Source: Bacteroidales bacterium
Lineage (GTDB): Bacteria; Bacteroidota; Bacteroidia; Bacteroidales; P3
Direction: 5' to 3'
Length of the DNA stretch: 56,074 nucleotides
Assembly (NCBI GenBank): GCA_028708845.1
Contig: JAQVXZ010000016.1
Location: 1 to 56,074 of the forward strand
Position 1 is the stretch's first letter, and each line of letters starts with the position of its first letter. Below the pieces are notes generated by a model. That model ran no database searches and had not been told where the DNA came from. It saw only the letters and a list, made by a program, of their open reading frames with translations. Shown piece by piece: positions 18,316 through 25,729 of the stretch. The position numbers and the translations under genes were made by a program.

Positions 18316-18498
18316 TTAATACCTCTTTATTATTAAATAATAATTTATTGTTTCCTTGCCTACTCCACCAGGCCAAACTCCACCAGCATTTTTTCCTATT
18401 GGAATAATAGGCATTTTTGGATTGTCTTGCATTTGTGGATAAGCTATTTTTTGATTAGGAGTGAAACGTGCATTAGGACCATTCTTTACTTGCCGAAT
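18316..18498 (-). pseudogene. C-terminal tail of a polymorphic toxin, cut by IS30
   Basis: About 60 in-frame codons before a TAA at 18316-18318 encode NGPNARFTPNQKIAYPQMQ, then PIIPIGKNAGGVWPGG and the ending NYYLIIKRY. The reading frame runs straight into the IS30 end with no start codon, so the main body of the gene has been separated or lost. The tail, its place directly before an immunity-like gene and the nearby Rhs fragment (2245-2379) all fit the toxin domain of an Rhs-type protein. The biochemical activity is not recognisable to me. Confidence 0.6.
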
Positions 18499-19641
18499 TC
18501 AAGTTTTAAATGCAACTTTTTCCTCATTTGTTAATACTTTATTTAATTGTTCCAAAGGGGACAAATAACCAAATCTTTTACGAGGTCTATTATTTAATTT
18601 ATCTTCTACCTCTTGTATCATCTTATCTGTCAGCTTTGAGAAGTCCATTCCTTTTTTGAAGTATTGTCTAATTAGCCCATTTAAGTTTTCATTACTACCT
18701 CTTTCCCATGAATGGTATGGTCTTGCAAAGTAAAACAAAATATTTAATTTACGTGCAATTTCTTCGTGATAAGCAAATTCTTTTCCATTGTCAGCCGTTA
18801 TTGTATGTATTAAATCCTTGAAAGGTGATAGTACATTTATTGTTTCTTGAGCTAAAGGCTTGGCTTCTTTTCCTTCTAACTTTCTAATTTTTACTATACC
18901 GGTTTTTCTTTCGTTTATTGTAAGCAATGCTCCTTTGTGATTTTCGCCTATTATTAAATCTATTTCTAAATCTCCAAAGCGTTCTCTTCTTTCAACCTCT
19001 ATTGGACGTTCTGATATATCTACTCTGTTTTTAATCAATCCTCTATTATCATAATTATTGCCTCTTTTTCTATTTCTCCTACCTTGTCTTCTTAGATGTA
19101 AATGAAGTTTATCTTCACTACCTTTTTTCTTCTCTTCCCATATCCATTTATAGATAGTTTCGTGTGATACAAAATCTAATGAATATCGTTTATGTAAACC
19201 TGATATCTGCTCTGGGCTATATTGATTCTCAATAAGGAAGTATTTTATAATTTCTTTATAACAAGGTAGAAAAATCTCTTTTTTCTTCTTTGTTTTCTGT
19301 CTTTGCTTAGCCTTCCTGTCTGCTAAATCAAAGCTGTATTTTCCACTACGCTTATCTGAGTTCCTCTTCAGTTCTCTACCTACGGTACTTTTATCGACTC
19401 CTAATATATCGGCAATGTATTTATTTGTATGATCTTTATTTTTTAATTTACAAATTGTATATCTTTGCTCTCTGGTTAAGTGTTTCATATAATTGCAATC
19501 TGGCTGGGGGGCTTGGGGCGTAATTATTAACTTATCCTTCAGGAAAGAAAGGGAGTCCCCAGAACTCCTTTTCTTCTTGAAAAATATTTTAATAGTATAT
19601 TACTACCAAAACTCCTTAATAGTTGCATTTATAAGTTGAAC
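18497..19641. mobile_element. IS30-family insertion sequence
   Basis: About 1.14 kb. Left end: TTCAAGTTTTAAATGCAACT. Right end read inward: GTTCAACTTATAAATGCAAC, giving imperfect inverted repeats of about 24 bases. One transposase gene nearly fills it, its stop codon lying in the left repeat. A hairpin (AGGGAGT/ACTCCTT, about 19548-19570) lies in the right non-coding part. It separates the toxin tail from whatever lay upstream of it. Confidence 0.88.
18499..19488 (-). CDS. IS30-family transposase
   Basis: This 329-residue protein has the N-terminal IS30 helix-turn-helix (LTREQRYTICKLKNKDHTNKYIADILGVDKSTVGRELKRN). The DDE core shows D in DLEIDLIIG, D in TADNGKEF and E in GSNENLNGLIRQYFKKG, the classic IS30 arrangement. 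It ends with the NNRPRKRFGYLSPLEQ motif typical of the family. The frame is intact. The TGA at 18499-18501 lies inside the terminal repeat. Confidence 0.96.
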   Translation of the reverse strand: MKHLTREQRYTICKLKNKDHTNKYIADILGVDKSTVGRELKRNSDKRSGKYSFDLADRKAKQRQKTKKKKEIFLPCYKEIIKYFLIENQYSPEQISGLHKRYSLDFVSHETIYKWIWEEKKKGSEDKLHLHLRRQGRRNRKRGNNYDNRGLIKNRVDISERPIEVERRERFGDLEIDLIIGENHKGALLTINERKTGIVKIRKLEGKEAKPLAQETINVLSPFKDLIHTITADNGKEFAYHEEIARKLNILFYFARPYHSWERGSNENLNGLIRQYFKKGMDFSKLTDKMIQEVEDKLNNRPRKRFGYLSPLEQLNKVLTNEEKVAFKT

Positions 19642-19788
19642 TTAGGGAGTAAGTAATCCTTCGTGAGAAAATAAAGGAAAAGGTTGTATAATACTTTCTA
19701 GTAAAGCAAACAATATTGCAAAAAGAACGGCATTTAAAACAACATAAGCATACTTATGTTTTAATGCAAATTTAGCTACAGCATTCAT
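19642..19788 (-). CDS. Small membrane protein, 48 residues
   Basis: The peptide starts MNAVAKFALKHKYAYVVLNA and then has a hydrophobic helix (VLNAVLFAILFALLESII) with a short polar tail ending GLLTP. One membrane span with a positive N-terminus is predicted. A textbook promoter (TTG-N19-TATATTTG, 19816-19845) lies 28 bases upstream of the ATG, which argues that this is a real gene. The stop (19642-19644) directly abuts the IS30 end, so the original protein may have been longer. I do not recognise the family. Confidence 0.6.
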   Translation of the reverse strand: MNAVAKFALKHKYAYVVLNAVLFAILFALLESIIQPFPLFSHEGLLTP

Positions 19789-19815
19789 AAATTATATTTC
19801 TAATGTTTTATACTG

Positions 19816-19845
19816 CAAATATAGAAACATTTTGATACAAGACAA
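19816..19845 (-). promoter_or_regulatory. Consensus promoter of the small membrane gene
   Basis: Minus strand: TTG at 19843-19845, 19 bases, then TATATTTG at 19816-19823, followed by C. Confidence 0.8.
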
Positions 19846-20004
19846 TTTTATTTCATAATATTTCACCTACCACTTTTATTTACCAAGTTAGTATTATTTG
19901 CAAGTTATTCTTTTATTAGTTTTTTGCTCTAATCTTCTTTCTCTAATTAATAGATAATAATATTTGAATAGATAGATATATCAACTATTATTGACACTAA
20001 CAAC

Positions 20005-20038
20005 AAAACGAGGAATCAATAAAATGAATCCTCGTTTT
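20005..20038 (-). terminator. Intrinsic terminator of the T9SS operon
   Basis: Arms AAAACGAGGA and TCCTCGTTTT flank a partly paired AT-rich centre. It lies 38 bases past the stop of the T9SS gene, with T-rich DNA on both strands. The rest of 19846-20075 holds nothing else I can support. Confidence 0.8.
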
Positions 20039-20075
20039 TCTTTTATAGAAAAAAGTTACTAATATTCCTTCCCTA

Positions 20076-21539
20076 CTATTTTCCAATAATCACCTTACCA
20101 CTTATTGTTTTCCCATTAAGCGATACATTATAAGTATAAGCCCCAGCATTTAGATTAGAAACACCAATCCTATTGCCAAGCTTAGATTTCAATTTCTCCT
20201 TCTTAACTAATTTACCTTGCATATCAAATAATTCAATATCACTTTGCTTAAAATTACTTGCTTCAATATCCACATTAATATAATCCTTTGCGGGATTTGG
20301 ATAAACATTCACCGATGATTGATTGTTTAATTCAACATCATTTATACCTGAATAACCATTACCATAAGGAGAATACTTTAATAGCCAAGCGTTAGATGTA
20401 GTGTTATTATTACGTGAATTAACATCCAATATAAGTCCATAATCATTAGTTGCAGTTACGCCTCTAATTCCTCTAACATATTCTGGTTGATAATTATTAA
20501 AAAGATACCTATAATTTAAACTACCATCTAATTTGAAATTAAATATTTCTATACCATATGAGCCAAAAGGGTTACTGTCTCTACGTTCACATGCAAAAAA
20601 TATAGAATCCGAATTTTTAAAATCTATAAATGCTTTACTTGTTGCAAACCAATTCCAAGGGGAAGAAACTCTAGGAGAACTGACTTGATAATAATTATTA
20701 ATAACTGTTTTGCTTCTTGTGTTATAAATATCTACATTAATTCCATAATAAGCATTTATACCACAAATTATTGAATCGTTGAGTGTTTTTAAAAATAAAT
20801 AATCTCTATCAGTATTTATACTATCTACTAACTCTAAAGACGACTTATTAATATAATATATTTTTGTTGAACTATAGCTAGTACCAGTCTCTCTCCCACT
20901 AATTATAATATCATTACTTTGCTCATCGAAATTGAAATCATGTAATCTTCTATTAAAATTATTATATCTCAAAACATTACCAAGAGTATCTATAATAGTT
21001 ACTTTGAAATGATTTGCATTTATCAAACTATTACTATCCATAATATCTATTCGAGGGGCAGAAACAATTGCTATTTCTTTTGATTGTTCAAGAAAGATAT
21101 AACGATAAAGAAATTCAACTAAACTATCATTTATATTAACATAAGACTCTGTTCGACTTGAAATATCATAATAAAAAAAAGAAATTGAATCTACTACAGT
21201 GGTGAATAAAAAATTCGTATCCATTTCATCATGACATGCATAATTTAATAAATACAACCTATTACCATATTTGATTTGATAATCTCTTGGTATTGACATT
21301 TCAACACAACCTATCTCTCCCAAGGTGTCATTATAATTAATAATTTCATGATCTGAAACCTTAGACCAATAACCATCATTATCATAATTCATTATCTTAT
21401 AATTACCTAATGGAACATTAGCCTTCTCTTTTATTTCAACACTATCATTAATATATGATGTTATGAACATTTGCGCATTGGCACCAATACTTAAACATAT
21501 TAGGATTAAAAAAAACAATCTTCTCATGGGTATCATCAA
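20076..21539 (-). CDS. Secreted protein with T9SS type A sorting domain
   Basis: This 487-residue protein has a signal peptide (MRRLFFLILICLSIGANAQ, from the second ATG at 21527). A long Asn/Ser-rich region of short beta-strand-like repeats follows (about 30-400). The C-terminal sorting domain is NVYPNPAKDYINVDIE...IELFDMQGKLVKKEKL...NLNAGAYTYNVSLNG...GKVIIGK. Type IX secretion exports such proteins and anchors them on the cell surface. The middle resembles a beta-propeller-like surface protein, but no family is recognised. The gene starts at the base next to the stop of the upstream lipoprotein gene, so the two are translated from one message, whose leader carries an ATAC microsatellite. Confidence 0.88.
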   Translation of the reverse strand: MMIPMRRLFFLILICLSIGANAQMFITSYINDSVEIKEKANVPLGNYKIMNYDNDGYWSKVSDHEIINYNDTLGEIGCVEMSIPRDYQIKYGNRLYLLNYACHDEMDTNFLFTTVVDSISFFYYDISSRTESYVNINDSLVEFLYRYIFLEQSKEIAIVSAPRIDIMDSNSLINANHFKVTIIDTLGNVLRYNNFNRRLHDFNFDEQSNDIIISGRETGTSYSSTKIYYINKSSLELVDSINTDRDYLFLKTLNDSIICGINAYYGINVDIYNTRSKTVINNYYQVSSPRVSSPWNWFATSKAFIDFKNSDSIFFACERRDSNPFGSYGIEIFNFKLDGSLNYRYLFNNYQPEYVRGIRGVTATNDYGLILDVNSRNNNTTSNAWLLKYSPYGNGYSGINDVELNNQSSVNVYPNPAKDYINVDIEASNFKQSDIELFDMQGKLVKKEKLKSKLGNRIGVSNLNAGAYTYNVSLNGKTISGKVIIGK

Positions 21540-22667
21540 TTAAATAAAAATATTCGTATCAACTGTTAAGTTATGTAAAAAAGTACTTATGACATCCGAA
21601 ACCTTTAGACCAAATTTCATCTGATGCATATATGCATGTGTCTGAATTTTCTTTGATGGGTAAACATCTTCTATCCTTCGGCATTTAGGAATAATATCTG
21701 TATTAGTATATTGTGAAGGATTGTTAATAAGTAAAGATGAAAGGAAATTTGATGCTCTAATTGTTGCGTTTACCATATTCACCAAACTGCCAATTCCGGA
21801 ATTATAACCAATAGGATAAACAAAATTCATTGCATTATTTATTTGTGTAAACCATGTTGAACTCATATACTGTGCAAACAAATACCCATTTGTAGAAGGT
21901 AGAGGAGAAGTTATGGTTAAATAATTAATGTAGAAATCGTTTACATTTTTTTTACTATAAAATCTGAAAACTTCATCAGTTTCATTATTGTTAATATAAT
22001 TCCAATCAGACGCCGTGTTATTAGGGATTGAAAGTGTTTCTCCATATTGTTTCACTATCATACCTCTACTAAAATTTGCTCCTACTTTGGCGAATGATGT
22101 CATTCCAAATTCAAAAGTAACTGAGGATGATGTTTTATTAGTAACATATAAGTCTGAATATTGAAGGAAATGTTCACCCATAGTTGACAAAATGTTTTGA
22201 ACAACTAACATGTATTTTTTTCTCAATTCATCTGCATTTATTACACCATTTGAATTTAAATCCACAGTAAAACTAAAGTTTTGCGCTTCATAACTTATAG
22301 TGTCAAATTGTTTTTGCTTATCAACTATCGCATAATTAAAATAAGTCTCCATAACAAATACTGCTTCTTTGATAGTATAATTATTTTTAGATATTTGATT
22401 TTTCTTTAACAAAACATCAATGTGATTGATTAAAGATATCATTTCAGAATCCATAAAGCTATTTTTTTCATATTCACAATATTTATTATGAACAAATGCT
22501 TCTTCATTTTCAATGTTATAGTACATCATACTATCAATTTGATAACTAGATTTATTATTATTTAAAAAATTAGATGTATGACCATTTGTAATTTGTTCTT
22601 CATCAGTACATCCTACTGCAAATATTGCTAAAATAGCAATTGCTAATATATATTTATATTGTTTCAT
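21540..22667 (-). CDS. Putative surface lipoprotein
   Basis: This 375-residue protein begins MKQYKYILAIAILAIFAVGC, with a lipobox (AVGC) and cysteine 20, followed by TDEEQ. Acidic residues directly after the lipid-bearing cysteine resemble the lipoprotein export signal that places Bacteroidota lipoproteins on the cell surface. The rest is Asn- and Ser-rich; the start of one segment (DLNSNGVINADEL, about 136-148) resembles a calcium-binding dockerin or EF-hand loop. The family is not recognised. Zero bases separate it from the downstream T9SS gene. Its 295-base leader contains the 21-unit ATAC repeat and two hairpins. Confidence 0.75.
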   Translation of the reverse strand: MKQYKYILAIAILAIFAVGCTDEEQITNGHTSNFLNNNKSSYQIDSMMYYNIENEEAFVHNKYCEYEKNSFMDSEMISLINHIDVLLKKNQISKNNYTIKEAVFVMETYFNYAIVDKQKQFDTISYEAQNFSFTVDLNSNGVINADELRKKYMLVVQNILSTMGEHFLQYSDLYVTNKTSSSVTFEFGMTSFAKVGANFSRGMIVKQYGETLSIPNNTASDWNYINNNETDEVFRFYSKKNVNDFYINYLTITSPLPSTNGYLFAQYMSSTWFTQINNAMNFVYPIGYNSGIGSLVNMVNATIRASNFLSSLLINNPSQYTNTDIIPKCRRIEDVYPSKKIQTHAYMHQMKFGLKVSDVISTFLHNLTVDTNIFI

Positions 22668-22727
22668 TGTTAATATTTTTTATTTTTTAATATAAAGGAA
22701 GCCTATTGTAAAGGTAATCGGTTATAA

Positions 22728-22769
22728 GTTTTCAGAAAAAGGCTTATGAATTAGAAGCTTTCTGAAAAC
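22728..22769 (-). promoter_or_regulatory. 11-base inverted repeat in the lipoprotein leader
   Basis: GTTTTCAGAAA (22728-22738) and TTTCTGAAAAC (22759-22769) pair perfectly around 20 bases, and inner bases (AAGGCTT / AAGCTT region) can extend the pairing. It lies between the microsatellite and the start codon, so the transcript can form this hairpin. It could be an attenuator or an mRNA-stability element. Confidence 0.6.
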
Positions 22770-22810
22770 CTAAGTCATACGAATTTGTTTTTACACAAGT
22801 AGAATATCCC

Positions 22811-22894
22811 ATACATACATACATACATACATACATACATACATACATACATACATACATACATACATACATACATACATACATACATACATAC
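22811..22894. repeat. Tetranucleotide microsatellite (ATAC)21
   Basis: Eighty-four bases of ATAC repeated 21 times without a single interruption. On the transcribed strand it reads GTAT. It lies 144 bases upstream of the lipoprotein start and about 75 bases downstream of the consensus promoter, inside the transcribed leader. Adjacent DNA (22887-22918) forms a hairpin with the last repeat units: ACATACAG pairs with CTGTATGT, with further GAAT/ATTC pairing inside. Confidence 0.97.
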
Positions 22895-22967
22895 AGGGAA
22901 TTTATTCTCTGTATGTATAGGTTGTACTGTTTGTAAAAAATCTCTCATGATGGAAATATTAACACCT

Positions 22968-22997
22968 CAAAGATAAAAACATTTTTCAATTAAACAA
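22968..22997 (-). promoter_or_regulatory. Consensus promoter of the lipoprotein/T9SS operon
   Basis: Minus strand: TTG (22995-22997), 19 bases, then TATCTTTG (22968-22975). Transcription should start near 22963, giving a leader of about 295 bases that includes the ATAC repeat. Sequence from 22998 to 23171 shows no gene. Confidence 0.8.
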
Positions 22998-23171
22998 ACT
23001 TATTTGAAAATATTTTAAAGATTGAATTAAAATGAAGATTTAAGATTGAGTGAGTGAAAACTGAATGGATGATGGTAAAGTCTATAGTAACCTAAATGAA
23101 ATTGATTATTATAATCATGCATTATTTCCTTACTAAATACAATAAATTAAGAATAATTATCGTCTAATATC

Positions 23172-23201
23172 TTGACAGGATAGAATTTAGTTGTATTTTT
23201 G
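23172..23201 (+). promoter_or_regulatory. Consensus promoter of the 48-residue gene
   Basis: TTG (23172-23174), 19 bases, then TATTTTTG (23194-23201) followed by C. The start codon of the small gene is 21 bases downstream. Confidence 0.8.
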
Positions 23202-23221
23202 CAACCAAAGTAGAACATGTT

Positions 23222-23368
23222 ATGGAACATAAAATAAACAAACAAAGCAAAAAGGATATTAAAGTATCTACAAATGATACTAAGAAGCATAATGTGGTAA
23301 TTTTTAAAAAAGCAACTTCTGAAGAACTAGAAAAGAAGAGGTGCTCTGCTTATTCGTACATTATGTAA
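23222..23368 (+). CDS. Small basic protein, 48 residues, unknown
   Basis: The peptide begins MEHKINKQSKKDIKVSTNDT and ends EELEKKRCSAYSYIM. The first two thirds are very rich in Lys and Asn; one cysteine lies near the C-terminus and there is no membrane segment. It has its own exact consensus promoter with a short leader, which is the main reason to call it a gene. The Cys/Ser/Tyr-rich tail after a charged leader is reminiscent of modified-peptide precursors, but no modifying enzyme lies nearby, so this is only a thought. Confidence 0.5.
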   Translation: MEHKINKQSKKDIKVSTNDTKKHNVVIFKKATSEELEKKRCSAYSYIM

Positions 23369-23450
23369 TGAGTAAAATAGTAATTGTCTTTTATTCCTAA
23401 ACATAGTATTATATACTAATCCTCAATCTTATAATTAACAAACAATTTCT

Positions 23451-24713
23451 TTAATCTTCTTTTTCTGCTACTTGTGCAGCTAAATATCCTGTTGAGAATG
23501 CTATTTGTAGGTTGAAACCACCGGTGTCGGCGTCTAAGTCCATTACTTCTCCTGCAAAGTGTAAGCCTTTGATTAGTTTTGACTCTAAGGTTTTTGGGTT
23601 TATCTCTTTTAGGTCTACGCCTCCTTGGGTTACTATTGCTTGTTCGAAACCAAAGTCGCCTATGATTTCAAATTGACAACGTTTTAGGAAGGCTAAGATT
23701 TCTTTTCTTTCTTGTGAGGTTACAAAACTTGCTTTCTTTCTTGGGTCTAATTCTGTTTGATAGATTGCAAGATAGATTAACTCGTGTGGAAGGAATGCTC
23801 TAAGGACTGATCTTAGGTCTTCTTTCCCTCTTATGTTTAGTTCGCTTAGGAGTTTTTCATCAAGCTCTTGCTCTGATAGTGCTGTCTTGAAATCTATGTT
23901 TAGGAATAGTCTTTCGCCTTGGGATAATAGTCTTGCGATTTGCCTGCTAAGGGTTATGATGATTGGGCCCTCTACTCCATTTTCACGAAAGGTTAGCTCG
24001 CCAAACTCTTCACAGACTTTCTTTCCTGATTCAAGGGTTATGGTTGCATTAACGTTTCTTACGCCAAAGCCTATTATGGATGGGTCTATGCGTTCTCCGT
24101 TATAATGTTTTAGTTTTAGTCCTACGAGTGAAGGAAGGGTTGGGATTATATTATGTCCTACTTCTTTTGCTAAACGAACTCCATCGCCTTGGCTTCCTGT
24201 TAGGGGGTAGCTTTCTCCTCCTGCTGCAAGGATTACTTTTGGGGCTTTGAATGTTTGTGGTTTATAGCCTTTTGTTTGAACTCCTACGATTTTACCGTCT
24301 TCAACAATTAGCTTAGTTACTTCTGTATCTTTTAATATTCTGCAATCGGAGTCTTCCAACTCGTTGATAAGGGCTAAGAAAACATCTTGTGCCTTGCCTG
24401 ATTGTGGGAATATCCTTCCGCCTCTTTCTTCAACGGTTTTAACTCCTAAGTCTCCAAAGAATTTAACTACATCTTTGGTGAAAAATTGATTGAATGAAGG
24501 GTAGAGAAACCTTGGTTCTGAACCGCAGTGTTTAAGAAAGTCTTTAAGGGGTAGAGTATTTGTTAGATTGCAACGTCCTTTTCCTGTGATGCGAAGCTTT
24601 CTTCCTGCTTGCGACATCTTCTCTATTAATAGTACTCTTTGTCCTTGACGTGTTGCTACTATTGCTGAAATCAAGCCTGATGCTCCTGCTCCTATTATTA
24701 TTAAATCGTACAT
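23451..24713 (-). CDS. HI0933/BaiN-like NAD(P)/FAD-dependent flavoprotein
   Basis: This 420-residue cytoplasmic protein begins with the FAD-binding MYDLIIIGAGASGLISAIVA. The HI0933 family signature GKGRCNLTN (44-52) follows, with SQAGRKLRITG before it. The C-terminal part shows TQGGVDLKEINPKTLESKLIKGLHFAGEVMDLDADTGGFNLQIAFSTG, the conserved end of this family. The function of most members is unknown; clostridial BaiN was linked to bile-acid dehydroxylation, which should not be assumed here. It follows era by 128 bases on the same strand. Confidence 0.92.
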   Translation of the reverse strand: MYDLIIIGAGASGLISAIVATRQGQRVLLIEKMSQAGRKLRITGKGRCNLTNTLPLKDFLKHCGSEPRFLYPSFNQFFTKDVVKFFGDLGVKTVEERGGRIFPQSGKAQDVFLALINELEDSDCRILKDTEVTKLIVEDGKIVGVQTKGYKPQTFKAPKVILAAGGESYPLTGSQGDGVRLAKEVGHNIIPTLPSLVGLKLKHYNGERIDPSIIGFGVRNVNATITLESGKKVCEEFGELTFRENGVEGPIIITLSRQIARLLSQGERLFLNIDFKTALSEQELDEKLLSELNIRGKEDLRSVLRAFLPHELIYLAIYQTELDPRKKASFVTSQERKEILAFLKRCQFEIIGDFGFEQAIVTQGGVDLKEINPKTLESKLIKGLHFAGEVMDLDADTGGFNLQIAFSTGYLAAQVAEKED

Positions 24714-24763
24714 ATTATATAAGTGAAAAGGTAAAAACTAAAAGGTAAAAGTGAAAAAGAAAG

Positions 24764-24829
24764 AGTGAAAAACTAAAAGGGATGTCAAGCTAAATTATAT
24801 TCAACTCATACCTTTTACTTTTTCACTCT
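24764..24829. repeat. 18-base inverted repeat between the flavoprotein gene and era
   Basis: GAGTGAAAAACTAAAAGG (24764-24781) and CCTTTTACTTTTTCACTC (24812-24829) pair with one mismatch. Further copies of GTGAAAAGG/AAAAGGTAAAA lie just before. It may act as a bidirectional terminator or transcript-end element downstream of era. Confidence 0.6.
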
Positions 24830-24841
24830 TAACTTATAAAT

Positions 24842-25720
24842 CTATTTATTGTCGTAACCGAAACGTCTTAGTGAGTTATCGTTATTTCTCCAGTCTTTCA
24901 ATACTTTGACATGAATTTCTAAGAAGCATTTCTTTCCTGTAAATTCTTCTATATCTAGTCTTGCCTCCGTACCTACTTTCTTCAACATTGAGCCTTTATG
25001 TCCAATAACTATTCCTTTTTGACTGTCTCTCTCAACATATATTACTGTGGATATCTTATTGATATTATTTTCTTCCTTAAATGATTCAACAACAACCTCA
25101 CAAGAATATGGTATTTCTTTTTGGTAGTACATTAATATCTTTTCACGTATTATTTCCGAAACAAAGAAACGCATTGACTTGTCGGTTAGCTCGTCTTTTG
25201 GGAAATAAGGAGGGCTTTCTGGTAGTAGTTCTAATATCTTATTGAAGACTACATCAAGGTTGAAGTTTTCAGTAGCAGAGGTAGGAATAATGATAGCACG
25301 AGGTATTTCGTTTTGCCAATATTCTACTTTCTTTTCAACTTCTTCTTGGTTTGAAAGGTCTATCTTATTTATTAATAGTATTACAGGAATTTCAGAATTG
25401 ATTACCTTGTCTAAGGTCTCGTGATTCTTTAGGGTTTCCCCTACTTCTGTAACTAGGAGGAATAAATCTGCATCTTGTAGGGCTAAATTTACAAAATGCA
25501 TCATAGATTCATGGAGCTTATAATGAGGGTTTACAATTCCAGGAGTGTCCGAAAAGACTATCTGAAAGTCGTCTCCATTCAATAGTCCCATGATTCTATG
25601 ACGTGTTGTTTGCGATTTAGAGGTGATAATAGAAAGTTTCTCACCCACTAATGCATTCATTAAGGTTGATTTCCCAACATTAGGGTTACCAATTATATTT
25701 ACAAATCCAGCTTTATGCAA
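24842..25720 (-). CDS. era: GTPase Era
   Basis: This 292-residue protein has a Ras-like GTPase domain with [12 protein letters not shown] (12-23), TSKSQTTRHRI, DTPGI and NKID. A C-terminal KH domain contains the RNA-binding VERDSQKGIVIGHKGSMLKKVG. Era binds the 3' end of 16S rRNA and is needed for 30S maturation at the membrane or in the cytoplasm. The length is normal. It is nine bases after tig, so these two are co-transcribed. Confidence 0.97.
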   Translation of the reverse strand: MHKAGFVNIIGNPNVGKSTLMNALVGEKLSIITSKSQTTRHRIMGLLNGDDFQIVFSDTPGIVNPHYKLHESMMHFVNLALQDADLFLLVTEVGETLKNHETLDKVINSEIPVILLINKIDLSNQEEVEKKVEYWQNEIPRAIIIPTSATENFNLDVVFNKILELLPESPPYFPKDELTDKSMRFFVSEIIREKILMYYQKEIPYSCEVVVESFKEENNINKISTVIYVERDSQKGIVIGHKGSMLKKVGTEARLDIEEFTGKKCFLEIHVKVLKDWRNNDNSLRRFGYDNK

Positions 25721-25729
25721 TTTATTATT

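Noticed and set aside
18316-19788. The small membrane gene as the N-terminus of the toxin tail, split by IS30
   Set aside because: It ends with its own stop at the IS30 boundary and has a single-span character unlike an Rhs body; the join cannot be shown to be in frame.
22811-22894. Phase variation by frameshift within a coding sequence
   Set aside because: The repeat is outside any reading frame, in the leader; an effect would have to act on RNA or transcription.
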